Source of the DNA: Punica granatum
Lineage: Eukaryota; Streptophyta; Magnoliopsida; Myrtales; Lythraceae
DNA: 64,000 nucleotides
Assembly: GCF_007655135.1 (NCBI RefSeq)
Contig: NC_045131.1
Location: 2,356,001-2,420,000 of the forward strand
Direction of reading: 5' to 3'
This document shows, piece by piece, positions 39,067 to 55,703 of this stretch. The stretch's first letter is position 1. Every line of letters begins with the position of its first letter. Under the pieces are notes generated by a model. That model saw only the letters and a list, made by a program, of their open reading frames with translations, did not search any database and was not told the DNA's origin. A program made the translations under genes and the position numbers.

Positions 39067-39081
39067 AGGTATTTAATATTT

Positions 39082-39986
39082 CAGTTTAAGTATTTAATAC
39101 TTTTACTATTCATGATGGTATAAAGTATTAAATACTTGAACTAAAGTATTAAACAATTGAACTGAGAATGAAAGTGAATAGTAAAAGTAAAATATTAAAT
39201 ACTTGAACTGAAAGTGCTTAACGTATTCCCTTAACTCATTGTCATATTAGATGAACCCGCATACACTCATTGCAATATTAGAGGGACCCGCATACAGCTT
39301 AAGCCCAAAGACAGGTATGTGAAGATAGATAAGAACAAATGGAAACTTCAGGAGGGGAAGATCAGTGAAATTGACTTTTAACAACCACCGTATTATCATA
39401 TGGTGCTGTCAGTAGCTGTTTTATTTAGGTGAGGTTCTCTAAAGTGGCGTAGCTTTACTTTAGATCTTCTCCAACCCGAGCTTTTGCTTCCATCACTTAA
39501 AAAGGAAGGAACTACTCTGGCCCTCTTGATTAGTTTGTGGGCCCGTCCCTTCCTCGGGTGGATCTGTGAGTACTCAAACTTGAAACTCAAATGCTATGCG
39601 CCAGAATCACAGGATGGTTCCATTTCATTCCCGCTTCTTATTATGGATCATAGTTCGTAGTGAGGAAATACGTATACGGGAAGATAAAAAGAAACAGCGG
39701 AGTGGTGGACTACTGAAGCTTGTAGAATGACCGAAATTTACAAATGAACAGGTGATGATGATCAAATTCTGAAAGCTGTTCCGCATGAAAATTGCCCACA
39801 TGACTCATAGAAACAGAACAAAATGGGAAGAAAGATATATTTGACCTGTTACAATGATATAGAATGACTGGAAGCAGCAATATTAACACCACAGAATCTC
39901 CATATCTCAGAGCCCTAATCTCTCTAAAACTGTATATGATAATGTAAATATGTAACGCCAGACAAATCACACAAAACAACTTGTAG
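39082..39986. other. Spacer and 3' UTR of the WVD2-like gene
   Basis: Simple repeats of TATTTAATACTT-type words at 39082-39210, then ordinary DNA that should include the 3' UTR of the minus-strand gene ending at 39987. Confidence 0.35.
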
Positions 39987-42224
39987 CTAACCTCCCACAG
40001 CGACTTCCGGGGGCATGATATCAGCAGCAGCAGCAGCAGAAGGGAACACAGATTCTTCCTCATGGGCAATTGGATTTGCTGCGGGTGTCTGGCTTGCCAT
40101 GTTAAGCTCAGAACTGATAAGGGCAGGGGATTGCTCCAAAGACTCTACCATTTCTTTGGTGCTTTCTTTCTCACCCTGCAGGTTCTCTAAGCCTTTGGAA
40201 GCATTGGCTGATTTAGAAGGCTGTCTGTTGGAAGATTCCTTGGATTGAAGCCGAGAGTGGGACCTCTTGACAGGCTTCTTTGTGGAAGACAGTTCCTTTC
40301 TTTGGGGTGTTCTTGGGGACTTGACCTCTTCTCGGTCTAGTCTCGGGCTAGCTTTCCCTTCAGAAGGGTTGCTAACTGTAGATGTTGTAGCGACAGGTGT
40401 CTTGTTCCTCCCCAGCTTTGGAGAAACTGCCCTTGTCGTTGGTATCTGTACATGAAGACCAATTTCAGCACCGAAACTTGATTGAGCTAGTTTAATAACA
40501 TTTAGTTTATCAGACCAACTCATATGGAGAAGCCAACATTGGTTCCCCAACAATGTCTCCGGCGCCTCAAAATCAATTTAGATTGCTTCGCAAATTAGTG
40601 TAATATGGATTGAAAACAAGACGATCCATTACCTTCTTCAGCTCAACCTTTGGGGGAGGTTCCTTGTAGAAGCTCGGCATTGGTGTTGCTTTAAAGGCCA
40701 TGCTCTTCCTCAGTTGCTTGATTTCTGCCTCCTGAGTTTCCTATTTTGGAGGAGAAAGTAAACAAAATTCAGGGCAAATAGGCCGTACAGCACTGCTTGA
40801 AGATACCTGAGTTAAACCAACTATATATATATATATAAAATATAATATAATATAATATAATATACAAAGCATGAGAATGGAAGTCCTAACAGGCTTCTAC
40901 CTGTGATTTTGCCTGCAAGTTAGTCTTTTCTGCTTCTTTTGCTTGAATCTTCTCTTCTAGTTTAGAGAAGAACTGGAGAAACCAAAAGAAAGTTATATTT
41001 GAAACTACGAGCTGACCATGAGAATTAGAAAAATTTAGTATGCGTCATTTACCTCCTTTCGTTTCTCAGCCCGCTCATCCAACCTGAAGGCGAAGCCAGA
41101 ACTGCTGCTCCTCCGCCCACGAGAAGTAGTGCTTCTGATGAAATGCAATATACACTGCAATTACACAGACATCTATAAAGCATAATGGACAAGTATTTTA
41201 GATGGTCCAGGATTAAGAGAAGTACGAGGCAGTTGATCGCGCATCGTCAACTTCATCAAATCTGTGCACTGTTTTTGAAGCTTTCTGGGTATCCTCCTGT
41301 GAACTGCAGATTGTCAAAGCCAAATTATCACCTTTTTAATATAGGATTACTCCGAATTTTGTAGTCAATACTTTTTTGAACTTCTGTCTCATGACTTACG
41401 GGGAGAGCTCACAAGGAGGATCATGGGTTCCAGCATTTGTTGAACTAAGCTTCTTCCCAGACTGGTCAGTTCCATAAGAGACAGAAAGCTAAAGGTCAGC
41501 AGAAAATCTAAGAAAAAAGGAATGGTAAAACAAGTCAATCCAATCCTATGGTCCAAGTTCCTCACCGAACTACGTTGAGAGCTAGTAGAGGTTGCAATGG
41601 AAGCTTGAGAGAAAGAACTTTTGTTCCCATTAAGATTAGCTTCCTTTGAGTTCGGTTGAGTGGCTGTGCGTCTGCTAACAGGTCCACTGGAAATGGTAGG
41701 GCCACTCCCTCCAACATGTTTGGAATCAGCTTTTATTGGAACACTCTCTCTCATGCCAGTAGCACGAATTCCTTTTGCTGGAAAGGAAAGGCTCTGGGAC
41801 AGAACTGGCTTACAGATATTGGCCTGAGGGGTTGTCCCTTTAAGATCAGATTTATTCCTCGAGAGCTTGTTCTTTGAAAGTCTCCTGTTCGCAGCACCTG
41901 GTTCCTGGAGACAGACATTCGCAGACATTTAAGTTTGGATAGATTTCTTTTCCAAAATATATCCCCAGAAGAAACTTATTCACGGCTTAATAAAATGGGA
42001 GCAGTATCAGGATGGTTTTTGAGACTTACACGTTTGAAGACCTTGCTAGCAGGACCAGAGGAATTAGGGGCTTTGGAATTTTCAGCTTTCTCAGAAATTC
42101 CATTCATTGCCAGTGCTTCATCAACATTAATGTTCTTTGTTTCTTCGTGATTTGAATCAGGCATGTATTCTTCCACTGCAGTTTTCTCTATGAGAGAACT
42201 CCAATCCCCGTCTTGTGACTCCAT
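39987..42224 (-). CDS. WVD2-like protein with TPX2 domain (microtubule-associated)
   Basis: Eight coding exons (42224-42030, 41904-41566, 41461-41400, 41303-41226, 41134-41053, 40972-40901, 40740-40633, 40445-39987) join in phase for 464 residues. The C-terminal TPX2/KLEEK domain is built across exons 5-8: [54 protein letters not shown] and a conserved SPKLGR. This domain binds and bundles microtubules; WVD2 and its relatives control anisotropic growth and organ twisting. The N-terminal half is Ser/Lys-rich and probably disordered; the tail after the domain is acidic and Ala-rich. A 5' UTR intron is likely between 43074 and 42226 (acceptor TTACAG just before GATGG). It best resembles WDL4/5-type members, but I cannot separate the paralogues. 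Confidence 0.9.
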
Positions 42225-43337
42225 CCTGTAATGCCTGAATCATGAGGAAGTCAAGCAATGACACGCTCTCATTCAGACAATAACAAACACGGTACAGAAC
42301 ATACTGCAGTGACCTGCTTTAATTGACCATCAATAAGCAGAAAATTATTTAGATAAACAAAGGATGCCAAAGCTTTATCATCCAACCTCTCCACTGCTAT
42401 ACAACAATGACAACGACCATAGAACTTGAAAAATGGCATGAAGAAGTGCCCAACTAACTAACTTCTGCTTTTCCAGACAAGATCTTCATGGTTAATGTTC
42501 CCTGGAACCAATATTGTCACCAGATACATTCCTATAACGAACAGAGTCTGCATCCCAAATAAGTAAACTCCCTGAAGGCTAGAGTCTCCCTCCATTACAC
42601 AGTTCAAACTTCCACCCATCTCAGTAGAATATGCTACTAGTATTCTCTAGATCGAGGATCTACAATGAATAATCTTTTTACTTCTTATATGTGCTCTAAT
42701 TAAAAAGGGCACTTGCTCCTTTTGTTCAGTGACAGTTACAGTTCAAGTGATAGCAGCAATTTCTACGGCTTCCACAGAGATCGACAGACAACCCACATTA
42801 AAGTTCCATTTTCTCTAAATTCACGGCAACCCCGTGGAGAATTCAGATGGATAATCAGAATGGAGCACCATAAACACTCAACAAGTCAACGAATATTCAG
42901 CTTTATGGGAGAACAACAACTGGAAGGGGCGGGAAAATGGAAGCCACACGCAGAGAATGGCCAGGAGTTTCATCAAACACATAGAATTCAACCACCTCGG
43001 GCATCATACAGAACGCCATCGACATCAACCAGAATATCGAAGAATCAGCAGAGATGAATGAAGGAAGAACTCACCTTTCTTTCTGGGTTCCCCTGAACCT
43101 GCAGCCGCGGAGCCTCAGTTACTTATAATGGGGCCGGAGAAGATCCAACTCCACCGGAATGCTGGGACAGTAATGATGGCAGAGACTGAACGGAGATTGG
43201 TGAAGGGATTAGTGGAGAGAGCGAATGTGAGTGGAGCTTTGAACAGAGATGGGATTGGATTGAAGTGGGATTGAGGATAAGAAGCACTCTCAGTCCCTGT
43301 TGATAGCTATGCGTTCTTCCTGAAACTGAGGGAGGAG

Positions 43338-43384
<47 letters not shown>

Positions 43385-43400
43385 GGTGATGAGAGTGAGA
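42225..43400 (-). other. 5' UTR intron, first exon and leader of the WVD2-like gene
   Basis: A donor AAAG|GTGAGT at 43075/43074 and the acceptor at 42226 define an 849-base leader intron. The first exon lies above 43075. A long CT microsatellite on the gene strand (GA at 43340-43382) sits upstream, as in other leaders here. Confidence 0.5.
43340..43382. repeat. GA microsatellite
   Basis: About 21 GA units without interruption, CT on the strand of the WVD2-like gene, near its transcription start. Confidence 0.85.
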
Positions 43401-44664
43401 GCCTGTCACAGTGTCACTCTCTGTGGTCCGAGAAAGAATCGAGAAGAGAGAAAGAGAGAGGTAGGGGAGAGAGAAAAGCTCCGGTTTGGGCGAGGCTTTC
43501 AATGCTGGAAGTTGATGGGATTGGAGAAACGAGCCCAGCAATTGACCAAAATACCCTGTCCTCCCCTCCGCTACTATTGTAACTATGAGGAGATTTTTAG
43601 TTTTTGTTAATTTCGTAATGAGTAAGAATATGGAAACTCGAAATAGCATTTCCTTTGATTTCGAAGTATGATTTCAATTCTATTCCATTCTACCGTGTCT
43701 GAAAAAAATAGGTGATAATAAACTCCCTCCTTGTATTGCGTATTTTTACCATTTTCTCGTAATTGAAGGAAATTTGAGATCTATCTTTTACAATACAAAT
43801 AAATAAAAGAGGAGAGGGAGGGGGGGGCAAAAGGGTCAAAGTGGGGGAACCCAAATGATTGAGGGACAACCGAAGAAGGAAGGGGGGACACTGTTGGAGA
43901 ACGTGGGAGGAGGGAGCCTCTGCTTCGCTGCGGCGGCGTCCTCAGCAGTCAGCAGGGGGACTCCTTGTCGTAATAGCTGACGTGGCAGGACCGTGGAACG
44001 TGATTGGTCTCACGTTACGCCAGCCCAGACACGTACCCCACCACACCAACCGCTCCTCTGCTGAGCTGTCATAACGTGCTCTCGCATCACCACATTTCCC
44101 ATAATTCCATCAAGCACAAGCATACCATACCATACTAATCTTTCCATTTTTCACCTCGAAAATTATTTACTTTTGACAAATTAACTAATAACAATCCCAT
44201 AATCTATCTGTCACCGAAAAATCGTAAAGCAAAGTAACCTCGGCAAAATGTAAGAGTAATCGTCATCATTTTTCTTTCAAATTAGGCTACAATGATGTTA
44301 TTATAAAGTCTGATAAATTAGACTAATCATATTATAATTTGCACGTATGAATTATGGAGAGCAGGATGAAAAGAGATGTTACGGCCGTTTTTAGGTTTGG
44401 GAGAGACAAATCCGGCCATCCCATAAAGCTGAGGATCAATTATTTGTGTTTTTTGTTATTATTACCGGTACAAAATATATATATATATATATATATATAT
44501 TCTATTTTTTAATTTATATTATATTTTATTTTGGGCACTGTTGGGGGGCCAGCAATAATTAATTGGCACGTTTATTGCTGACTCTTGGATTTGTTTTGGT
44601 TCGATATTTTGTGGGTAATACGTTGCACTCATAAAGCTATGCTTGTCCCTTCCCCTTCCCGTTT
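43401..44664. other. Promoter side spacer of the WVD2-like gene
   Basis: No gene is seen. ACGTGGCAG at about 43980 is a G-box-like core. A (TA)n run lies at about 44466-44500. Confidence 0.35.
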
Positions 44665-44975
44665 AGGGTGTGTTTATTTTCCGAACAATGTTCAACTCAA
44701 TTTATATTTTCTTTAATTCAAAATCACAATAATTACTTTTCTTTTTATTTTTAAAATTTTTTTAACCATTCAATTTAATTTTTAATATTAAATTCTCTCA
44801 ATTATTTATTACTTTTTCACAATTTAACAACACAACCATTACTTAATCATTACTTTCTCTCAATTATTTATTACTTTTTCACATTTTTTCTCATAATTCA
44901 ACAATACAATCATTACAAACCAATTAAAACCAAAACTCAACTCAACTCAACTCAACCTTAAATCCAAACGCACTC
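44665..44975 (+). mobile_element. MITE family A, copy 3
   Basis: It begins AGGGTGTGTTTATTTTC and ends AAATCCAAACGCACTC, which pair as imperfect inverted repeats. The interior has TTTAACAACACAACCATTAC and CTCAACTCAACTCAACC blocks found in reverse complement at 21194-21381. At 311 bp it is one of the longest family members here. Confidence 0.65.
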
Positions 44976-47271
44976 GAAGGAGTGGCCATGACAAACCCCC
45001 AGTACCCAAAATTATTGCCCAAAGTCACATTTGTTATTTGTCGTGAAAGTATTGATCAATTCGATGAGAAGATTCGACGGATAGCCAGAACTTTCGATAT
45101 CATTGTTTCCCATTCGATACAATAGCGGGCAAATAATTCCATGAGACTAATCATATATGACATGAAGAGTGATCCAGAATAGTTAGTTCAAATGTTAAGA
45201 AGGTGAGGACGTGTGTCACGGTAACGAGTTTTCTCGTTGACTATCCCGGATGCAAGCATCATTTCGACTTAGTGCGCGAAAGCTAATCCGAACACGATAC
45301 GAGTGTTGCTGTAGAGGTATAATTTCTTTAGCAAAATTATTTAACGATGACTAATGAAAACAAATCTAGATAAGGATACAACTATATATATATAATTCCA
45401 ATTACCAACCCAACATACATATCCCTCTTCCATTTTCTCCATGAACAATCACTAATAATTAGCAAAAGAAAGAAGGAAGCAGTCACTCTCAAACCATAGT
45501 GATTGATTCATTTTCATGCTGTCAATAATTAAACCTTTTGTAGTTAATTAGGTTTGGTTTTATGGAAATTTCTAGCATGACTATGCTGACACTCAATCCT
45601 CAACTGTTGGATATCCGCACAAGTGATCGAACGGCTGTCAACCCTTTTTTATTTTTTATTTCTTTTCCTTTTAAATCTTCCCGTCGTGGGGGTTTGGTTC
45701 TCAGACCGGAGGGGGGCTCTCTACTTATAGTGCTTCCACATTTCGTCTCCATGGGCCTTTTTTATTAAGGATTAGTTTTATTTGAATTATTAACTCTGAT
45801 TATAAAAAGGTATAAAAATTGCATACTTTTTAAATTTGGATACCTAAAGTGTTTTAACACTTCAACCTTCTGAGAAAAAACTTGAGAATACTAATTTAAA
45901 AATAGTAAATTGATGGTACTTGTTATCCTTTGTTAAATACGTGAAGTATCGAAATTTTGAAATCTTCAGTAAAATTCCACCACTAATGTAGATCACGGAT
46001 TTATCCACCGGCTTCCATCAAAGCAAGGGAGGGGCCGGGTGGGGGGCAAGACGGGCCTTGGCAACGATCCGATCACCCTCCCTTAAATTGGTTGTAGCCC
46101 GCCTTTCAAGGGCCGAAGGCTACTAGCAGCCTGCGAGGCAATCGGTGACTTCATTTGAGAGTTTCGTGACTGTCAATAAGGAACGAGCTCCAAAAGCCCT
46201 TTGGTTTCAATGTCTGTTTAAAAAAAAAAAATCGGTAAACAAATTGAGAACGAGGGTTCTTGCGGGGGTTATGTGGTCTTGTAAGTAGGTGTCACGGGCT
46301 GGCATTCTGGTCTCTTCCCAAATACGATAATGGAATTCTGATGACCGTGTACTGATAGCCTTCATTGTACGTAGGTTAATATGAGCTGCTATATTACAAG
46401 TACACGCTCCGAGTGTTATACTTTGAATCAGTTGGATATCTATATTAGTTTATCAATCTTGGAGATGACTAGTTCGGGGAGCCTCGATGCTCAAATCCTT
46501 GGATGCCTGCACTGACATCAAACTCCGAGCCCGTGACATAGGGGTGGGGGTTGGGGGTTCCGATGATGATGGGGCGTGGCCCCACTTATATATTTTATAA
46601 TAAACTCATTGAAGAAACGGGAGAGGTGGGTGGGGTAAGACCGTGGGCCCCGCTTATGGATTTATCCTAAAGTGCTAGGACCGGTGAAACCGGCTACAAA
46701 GGGTAAATCATAAAGAGCCAAAACTGTGTCATGATGACACAAATGTCATAATTAGACACACTCCGTTTATGTACTTTACCTGGCAATAAGCTTTTTACCC
46801 GTCTGAACTTACACTTACATATTGGGGAAATTTGGTACTAGGTTCAAAAGTTTATTGCTTGACAAGTGTTTGTAGTCCTTCTAGATCTCTCTCTGCCCTT
46901 TCCATTTACTTCACTTATTTATTCATTTATTAATTTGTTATTAATTTATATTTTGAGAGATACGGAGATATTAGTATGATATGGGCAAAATCAAGTATGA
47001 CCCACAATCATAATTAAGAAAGATTACTTGACCAAATAGAAGAAAGAAACCCACGACCCCACATACACTTGTGCTTCGATGTCTGTCCTCTCACATGATT
47101 CAAGTCGGTAATACCCTTAATGAAGTTGCGGATTGGAACTCTGATCATTATCCCACTCTCATCAATTATGATATATAGAAATTGAGAGTGGTACGAAAAA
47201 TCATCACGATACACTTTATTTTAATTTCGAGTGATGGTTCATTAACTTCTTGACTATTAAGAGAATTTAAT
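44976..47271. other. Gene-poor spacer
   Basis: No gene is supported. A GC-richer stretch at about 46010-46210 ends in an A12 run near 46219, which might be a decayed retroposed copy, but no family was recognised. A short frame at 45562-45768 has no protein features. Confidence 0.35.
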
Positions 47272-47459
47272 TTTTTTTGGTGTATCTCAACATCCGAAAG
47301 TTCAACGAGTCCCGATTAATCCAATTTTAGTTGAGTCGTCGGCTCACTAAAAAGTAAAGCCCTCCCGATCAAAGATTTTTTTTATTCACAATACTCAAAC
47401 TCGAGACTTTTCTTAAGGGGAATCGGCACTGAACCGTTCGATCCAACCCTCGTTTGTAA
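47272..47459 (-). mobile_element. tRNA-derived SINE, family 1, copy 2
   Basis: The same order of blocks as at 51-233: minus-strand GTTGGATCGAACGGTTC (box A-like), TCTCGAGTTTGAGTATT (box B-like), a GATCGGGAGGGC block, then GAGCCGACGACTCAACT and an A-run. AATTTAAT at 47264-47271 and at 47460-47467 is a short likely target-site duplication. Divergence between the copies is considerable, so both are old. Confidence 0.55.
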
Positions 47460-47467
47460 AATTTAAT

Positions 47468-48176
47468 GTTATTGCTGAAGTTTTGCTCATTCTTAATCGC
47501 TATTCTAGAAGTGGAAAAGGAAAAATTCTAGACTAATAAATATTAAATATTTTTTGGAAAAATGCAAAAAAATTACCAATTAATACATATTAAAGATCGT
47601 ATTTATCCAAAAAATAGTGAAAATAATCTTAAAAAAAAGTTCTCTTAATAATTTTAAAAAAATTCTCCACAAATGTCAAATAAATTTCATTTTGTTAATT
47701 CTTTTACGTACTTGCCCAACGCGTGAAGCTGCACATTTAATCTTTTCTTGCACATTGGATTCCCTTTTTCTTTCTCATTTTGCTAAGATAATTAATAGTT
47801 ATATGTAATTGCTCTCTTGGATTAGTGGAATCAATGCTATTAAAAAGCGATTTGATCTCCAGGGCTTATTGGAATATAATTTTGGTGCCTCCCTGATCAC
47901 ATGGGAGGAAGATATAGATGCTAGCTAACACAACAACAGCTAGTACAAGAATGAACTCGAACTTTTCCTCGTTCCAATACGGACTTAGACACGGTCTTAT
48001 GCGGCGGTCGGCTTCGGGCCAGAAGCCTCATTTCGGTCAGGACTTATATTACATGAGAGTAGTTATTGTTATGGACATGAAAGAAGGAATTAGTGGACTG
48101 TGGTTTTGGATTCAACCCCTTGTATAGAGAAGATGATTAAGATCATGAAAGAAAGAGCGTTGGGCTCAGTACTGTG
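47468..48176. other. Spacer and 3' UTR of CDPK-B
   Basis: AT-rich, no gene seen; the last few hundred bases should be 3' UTR of the minus-strand kinase. Confidence 0.35.
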
Positions 48177-50752
<2,576 letters not shown>

Positions 50753-53349
50753 ATCCTAAAGGCTGATTTTACTTCCGTAACTGTTTATGTCTTGGCGAGA
50801 ATAGATCGTAAATCATCCAACACGAATCACTGGACGAGTAAGATTGACTGATCGATGATCACCCAGTCGAAGAAGGAGGAGAAGAGAGGAATGGAGAGTG
50901 AGTTGACTTAGGGGAGGATTGGATTTATAGGATTTAAAGGGTTCTTTAGTTTCGATTTTCCCGCGTGATTGTGATGTCTTTGATATTGCTTTCATTTGGA
51001 AAAATGGAAGGGAAAAGGAAAGAGGCAGAGGGAAGAAGACCGACCGGTTATTCTGTTGGAAAGTTTCAACGGGCCAAAATTGCATTTATTGTCTCTCATT
51101 TCTTTCGCATTTCGTTTTAGGAATATTGCATCGGTACCCTTGTAGCTTCCAACCATTCCTAATAGGACCCCTAATACTTTGAAGTTCAGAAATTGACCGC
51201 ATGTAATCCGGAATCATGGAAGACCAATCCCCACATAGGACCATTGGTGGCCAGTGCGATTGAGCACCACCTGGGGATGAGACCTTACAAATCAAATAAC
51301 TCTAGTTGAACATAAGTGCTCATCTCAACAATCATCATATTGGCCCGTGAGTCTCTATGGCGTTGACTGAAGTAATCATTGACATGTGATCAAATTTTCG
51401 TAATAATTCTATCACCCGTTTTCTCTTATTGTGGCTAGAACAGTCGCAAATATGTTTCTGCACCATGAACAATTTTCTTAAAAATGATGACTATGCGTGT
51501 GGAAAGACGAAGGCTTGGTTGATGATCGACGATATGGATGCAAGATAGTTTATTTACGAACTTTGAACTATGGGGCATCTTCTAATGGATTTAAAAGTAG
51601 AGAGGCGTAACATTTCAAAAAAACAAAAAGAAAGTAGAGAGGGGTAAAGGTGCAATTTTGCCTTAAAAACTTTGTTCCTCATATTGGGATCGCAGCCATT
51701 GAGTATGAATCTTAACAAAGATTCAGCTTTGGGATCAATCGGCCAGTCAGTCTCCCCTGCCGGCCTTAGCCGGAAATATCAGTACCCATTTCCAATTTTC
51801 TTCTTATTAATTACTCTAATTTTTCTTTTCTATTTTTTGATTCATCAACAAATTCATAAAGCACTGAAATTCTTTTTAACTTTCTCAATTTCTTAAGAAT
51901 CATCGCACTGGAAATTCCATGATGTATAAATAGCTCGACTTTTCGGCTCATCGGTCTTCACGAACCAAAGGCCGATAACAGCTTGCATGATTGACATGAT
52001 CATAGTTTGAGGAGTTTGACCGGATCATCATTCCAAGTTGGTTCTGTCACACAAAGCAAGAAATTTCATATATTTTGTTTTATTTATTTTTTGAGCGAAT
52101 CTTTATTTTGTTTTAATTTTTGGCTGACCCTTCTATACACACACACGCACATACGTATAAGTTTCTTTTTCATGTACACAATTTGTCATTTTGCTGTACA
52201 ATTACAAGTCTCCCCAGCGTTTCAGCCCCTTCCTTGGAACTCATCTTTAGCTGGTAACAGATGTGGATGGTATGCCCTGGACGTCGACCAAGTCAATCCC
52301 TGATTTAATTTTATTATATAGTCAATATATATCCATTTTTGACAAAATTATAAATGTTAAAAACAGTGGAATTGTAGTGTACCGAAGAACCGGTCCATCG
52401 TATTATTTGAGAGTAGCTCCAGTTTTTGTTTTTCTTGTTTTTTTCCCCCCTAATACAAGTCATGTATAAATAATCATAATAGACATGAGATTTTTTCTTT
52501 GTCAGATAGATTATCCAATATTAAATAACAAAAAGAGCAAAAGGGTCGATAATTTAATTTGTTCAGAGTCTTCTCAACAAGCGTTGCATTGTCCCTTGCG
52601 GTCATAATGTTCGCGAAGACATGATGAACACACGTGCGCCGCGCTTTTCATCATCACCTACCTATTAGTTTCACTACTCTTACCGTCGCGGCTCATCTCG
52701 CCTTTTCAAGGAGCTTTTTAGTCTATGGGTCAAATCAGGTCCCACTTTAAAGGCCACACGATGATGAGCAAAAATCTTATCCAAAAAGGAGATGGTGGAC
52801 TGGACTACTTTCAATTTCGTACCTCCGCAGTGCGCTAACATCTTCAAAACTGAACCGAAATCCATCATTTTGGCACGTATATTCAACGGTAGGGCAGTGA
52901 AAGATTGTCACTTTAGACCCCGAAAAGCAAGGCGTGTGTCGCACAATAATCCTTCAAGACTTGAAAAGCTCGGTCAACGTAGCACGAACTATCGTGTCCC
53001 CACAGCTCACATTGTTTGAAACTCAACATGACGAACGTACGAACCATCTTATTATCTGAGAGAACATGCATACCTCGGGAAATTTACAAGGGTCCGAGGA
53101 TCTTAAGAGCAGATATTAGACTCTAATGAGGTGAGAGCAGCCATTGCATCTCAAGAACATCTCAGACTAAGCAAAACGATATTATAATCTTAATTCTTCT
53201 GTACCCGAAAAAACCAAGGAAAACAGAGCGCGTCATCAAGTGGTAAGAGACGGCGGCGGGGGGGTTGATCGGACCAGAGAATTCACAAAAACAGAGTGCG
53301 CCCACTTACTTCTGGAAGGAACTAGGAAGAATAGCCTAGCATTAGCTCA
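50753..53349. other. Spacer between CDPK-B and the fra a 1-associated-type gene
   Basis: The leader of the kinase occupies the first few hundred bases. The rest has no recognisable gene; frames at 51672-51896, 52007-52303 and 52792-53019 are unsupported. The last part is probably 3' UTR of the next gene. Confidence 0.35.
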
Positions 53350-55476
53350 CTACACTTCTCTGGCCAATCCATTAACATCAACTTGCCCATACTTGGGCTC
53401 ACTGGGTGTCACCGTTGGAGGGTGGCCTTCAATGGGAATTCCTCGCCTAGAAGATGAGGACGAAGAGTCCCAGTCAGGTGATTGAAAGCCATCAAAGATG
53501 CTTTTGAAGAAGCTGTTCTTCATGTCCTCAGCTTCCTGGAAGAATCGATCAATATTCCCAAAGAGGCTTTGTCCAATGGCGTCAATATCACTCCGAAGCC
53601 CCGGGAAGTTGAAATGTCCATCGTCCAAAGATCCAGGAGAGACAAAACCTCTCTGCATCTCTGCGGTCACATCTTCTTCAGTGTACTCCTTGTTAGACTG
53701 GACCAATTCAGAGGGCCTGGTAAAAGGACCAAAATGGCAGCTATTAACCTCATGATGAATACTAATAACAGCACATGTATAACGGTGTAGACCATAGGCA
53801 ATGGCAGTTGGCAGTGAAGATGTTCATAACAATAGAATACGGAACACAGACATCTTTAAAATGAACAATCAGCTTCCCCTAGTTACCAATTTTTACCAAC
53901 TCCATATTCGCAATGAATCAGTGGATATAAAGGATTTTCCCCCTGACAGGTCATGACTAATTCCTAGTTTTTCAGCAACGACAAAAACAATTCACCAGAA
54001 TCTTTTCAGTCATTATCCAATCTATACCATCTAGACAATGCTCTCACTGAATGACTAAATCAATATGACCAAAACAACATGAAATGCATAGTCAGATGAC
54101 AAAGAATAACTGGCACCAAGGAATTGGGAACGTAGACCAACCTTAAGATACTCGAAATAACAACAGAAAAAATTGTCCACATACCAGAGAGAGGTAAACA
54201 TACATATTCATTGCACATAAAAGTTGCAAGGTTAACTTAGAACTTTTGAACATCTATGTCCCAGTGTCCTATGGACGGAAAGGAAAAGGAAACGAAAACC
54301 CAACAAGCCTCCAAATGTGCTGCTACTGTCATTGATATCTTAATGCTTCTTCCAGCATTTGCAATAACACACTTCGGCAGTGAACTTGATCAGCATTATT
54401 CACAAATAGGTACTCATCACCCACCCCATTTCCTTACTAAATGCTTCCATTGAGGACTGTACAAATCATAGTATCCAATTAGTTTCTAATGGCTCCTGTC
54501 TCGAGATTTTTCATCCCTTTCCCCACATCATCAAAACACGAGCAGTATCTATCACTTGATGACATAGACAGAACTAATTCTGTAAAGGCAGGGTCCTTTT
54601 TTTCCTTTTTGGGATAAGTAAAGGCAAGGTCTTCCCATATATGAAGCATACTAAAGCATGGGCATGTGCTAATAGGGCTGACAATTGAACTACAGAACAA
54701 AAGCAGTATGTTGAAAACCCAGATATGATTGGATCCTCGTATTTAGGTCTAAGGCAGCTCTAGACTGCATTTATGAATTGAAAATTCAAACGAGTCCCAT
54801 TCCGCAGCTGAATGAATCTTCCTTAAAACGAGTAGGTCCATGCGTGCTGCAAACATTCCCTATCCAACACTCTTATAATCTACAGATTCAGCGCCACGGC
54901 GTTTCACTGGCATATTCACACCCAACATCAATATCCAAAACACTCCTAGAGAACGCTGGCCCATGTAACATTACCATCTAATCATAAAATAAACGATTGC
55001 GAATAAGAAGAATCTGCACAGCAACAATACCAGCTCCATAGGCTACCTATAATCCTTATGAAGCTGGAGCTCATAGAACTGATACACAGATAGCCTCGCA
55101 GCACCTAAAGAACTAAACTTTTCATCCAAACGAATGGAGCCAACATCTTTCTGATATGCCCATCACGATCAATTAGCTACAATTATGCAAGAGCTGGGCA
55201 AAAAAAAGAAGAAGCTAATTTTGAAATAATAGCAAGGGAATTGGAACCGTCAGAGTGAGAGGGAGGGAGGGATTACTTTCCAATGCAGCTCCGGAAGATC
55301 TCCTCGGTCTTTTCGCACTTCCTGATGAATTTCCCGGGCTCGACCTCCTGGGTCTTGCACTGCGACTTCACGACCTTGCGGGTGGAGCACCGGTCGTCCG
55401 ATTGCGAGTCGTTCTTGGTGACGTCGGCGGAAATTGAATCGGCGCCATCTCCGTCGTCTCTCCACACCCACCCCAT
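53350..55476 (-). CDS. Fra a 1-associated / Mal d 1-associated type protein
   Basis: Two exons, 55476-55277 and 53716-53350, are separated by a 1.56-kb intron and join in phase 2 for 188 residues. The protein starts MGWVWRDD and has the conserved CSTRKVVKSQCKTQEVEPGK with paired cysteines, then RKCEKTEEIFRSC. The second exon carries PSELVQSNKEYTEEDVTAEM, NFPGLRSDIDAIGQSLFGNI and RRGIPIEGHP. I recall this family as fra a 1-associated protein, found as a partner of Bet v 1-type allergens; its biochemical role is not settled. Four cysteines in a CX9C-like spacing suggest a small disulphide-linked helical hairpin, which is inference. The ATG at 55476 is preferred to the one 12 codons upstream because the family begins MGWVWRDD. 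Confidence 0.85.
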
Positions 55477-55703
55477 TTCTCCGTCTCCGACAGGAGTTTT
55501 CTTTCTCAGCACGAATCTGCGAATGGGCTATCTGTCCTATGAATGGTGTTCGTAAAGACGACCGGACCGCCTCAAATCCGGGTTTCTAGAAACGCCGACT
55601 TCCGAAGGCAAATATTTATATTTAGTCCTCCTAAAAGATCGGGGCCCGGGCCATGCGAGGCACTGTTCATTTCCGTCCCAGACTCGGCCCATCAAAATCC
55701 CAC

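Noticed and set aside
43859..44074. 71-codon plus frame in the WVD2-like promoter
   Set aside because: GC-rich promoter DNA with an arginine-rich random translation.
46010..46230. GC-rich block ending in an A-run, possible retroposed gene or SINE
   Set aside because: No pol III boxes, no second copy in the window and no flanking duplication could be found.
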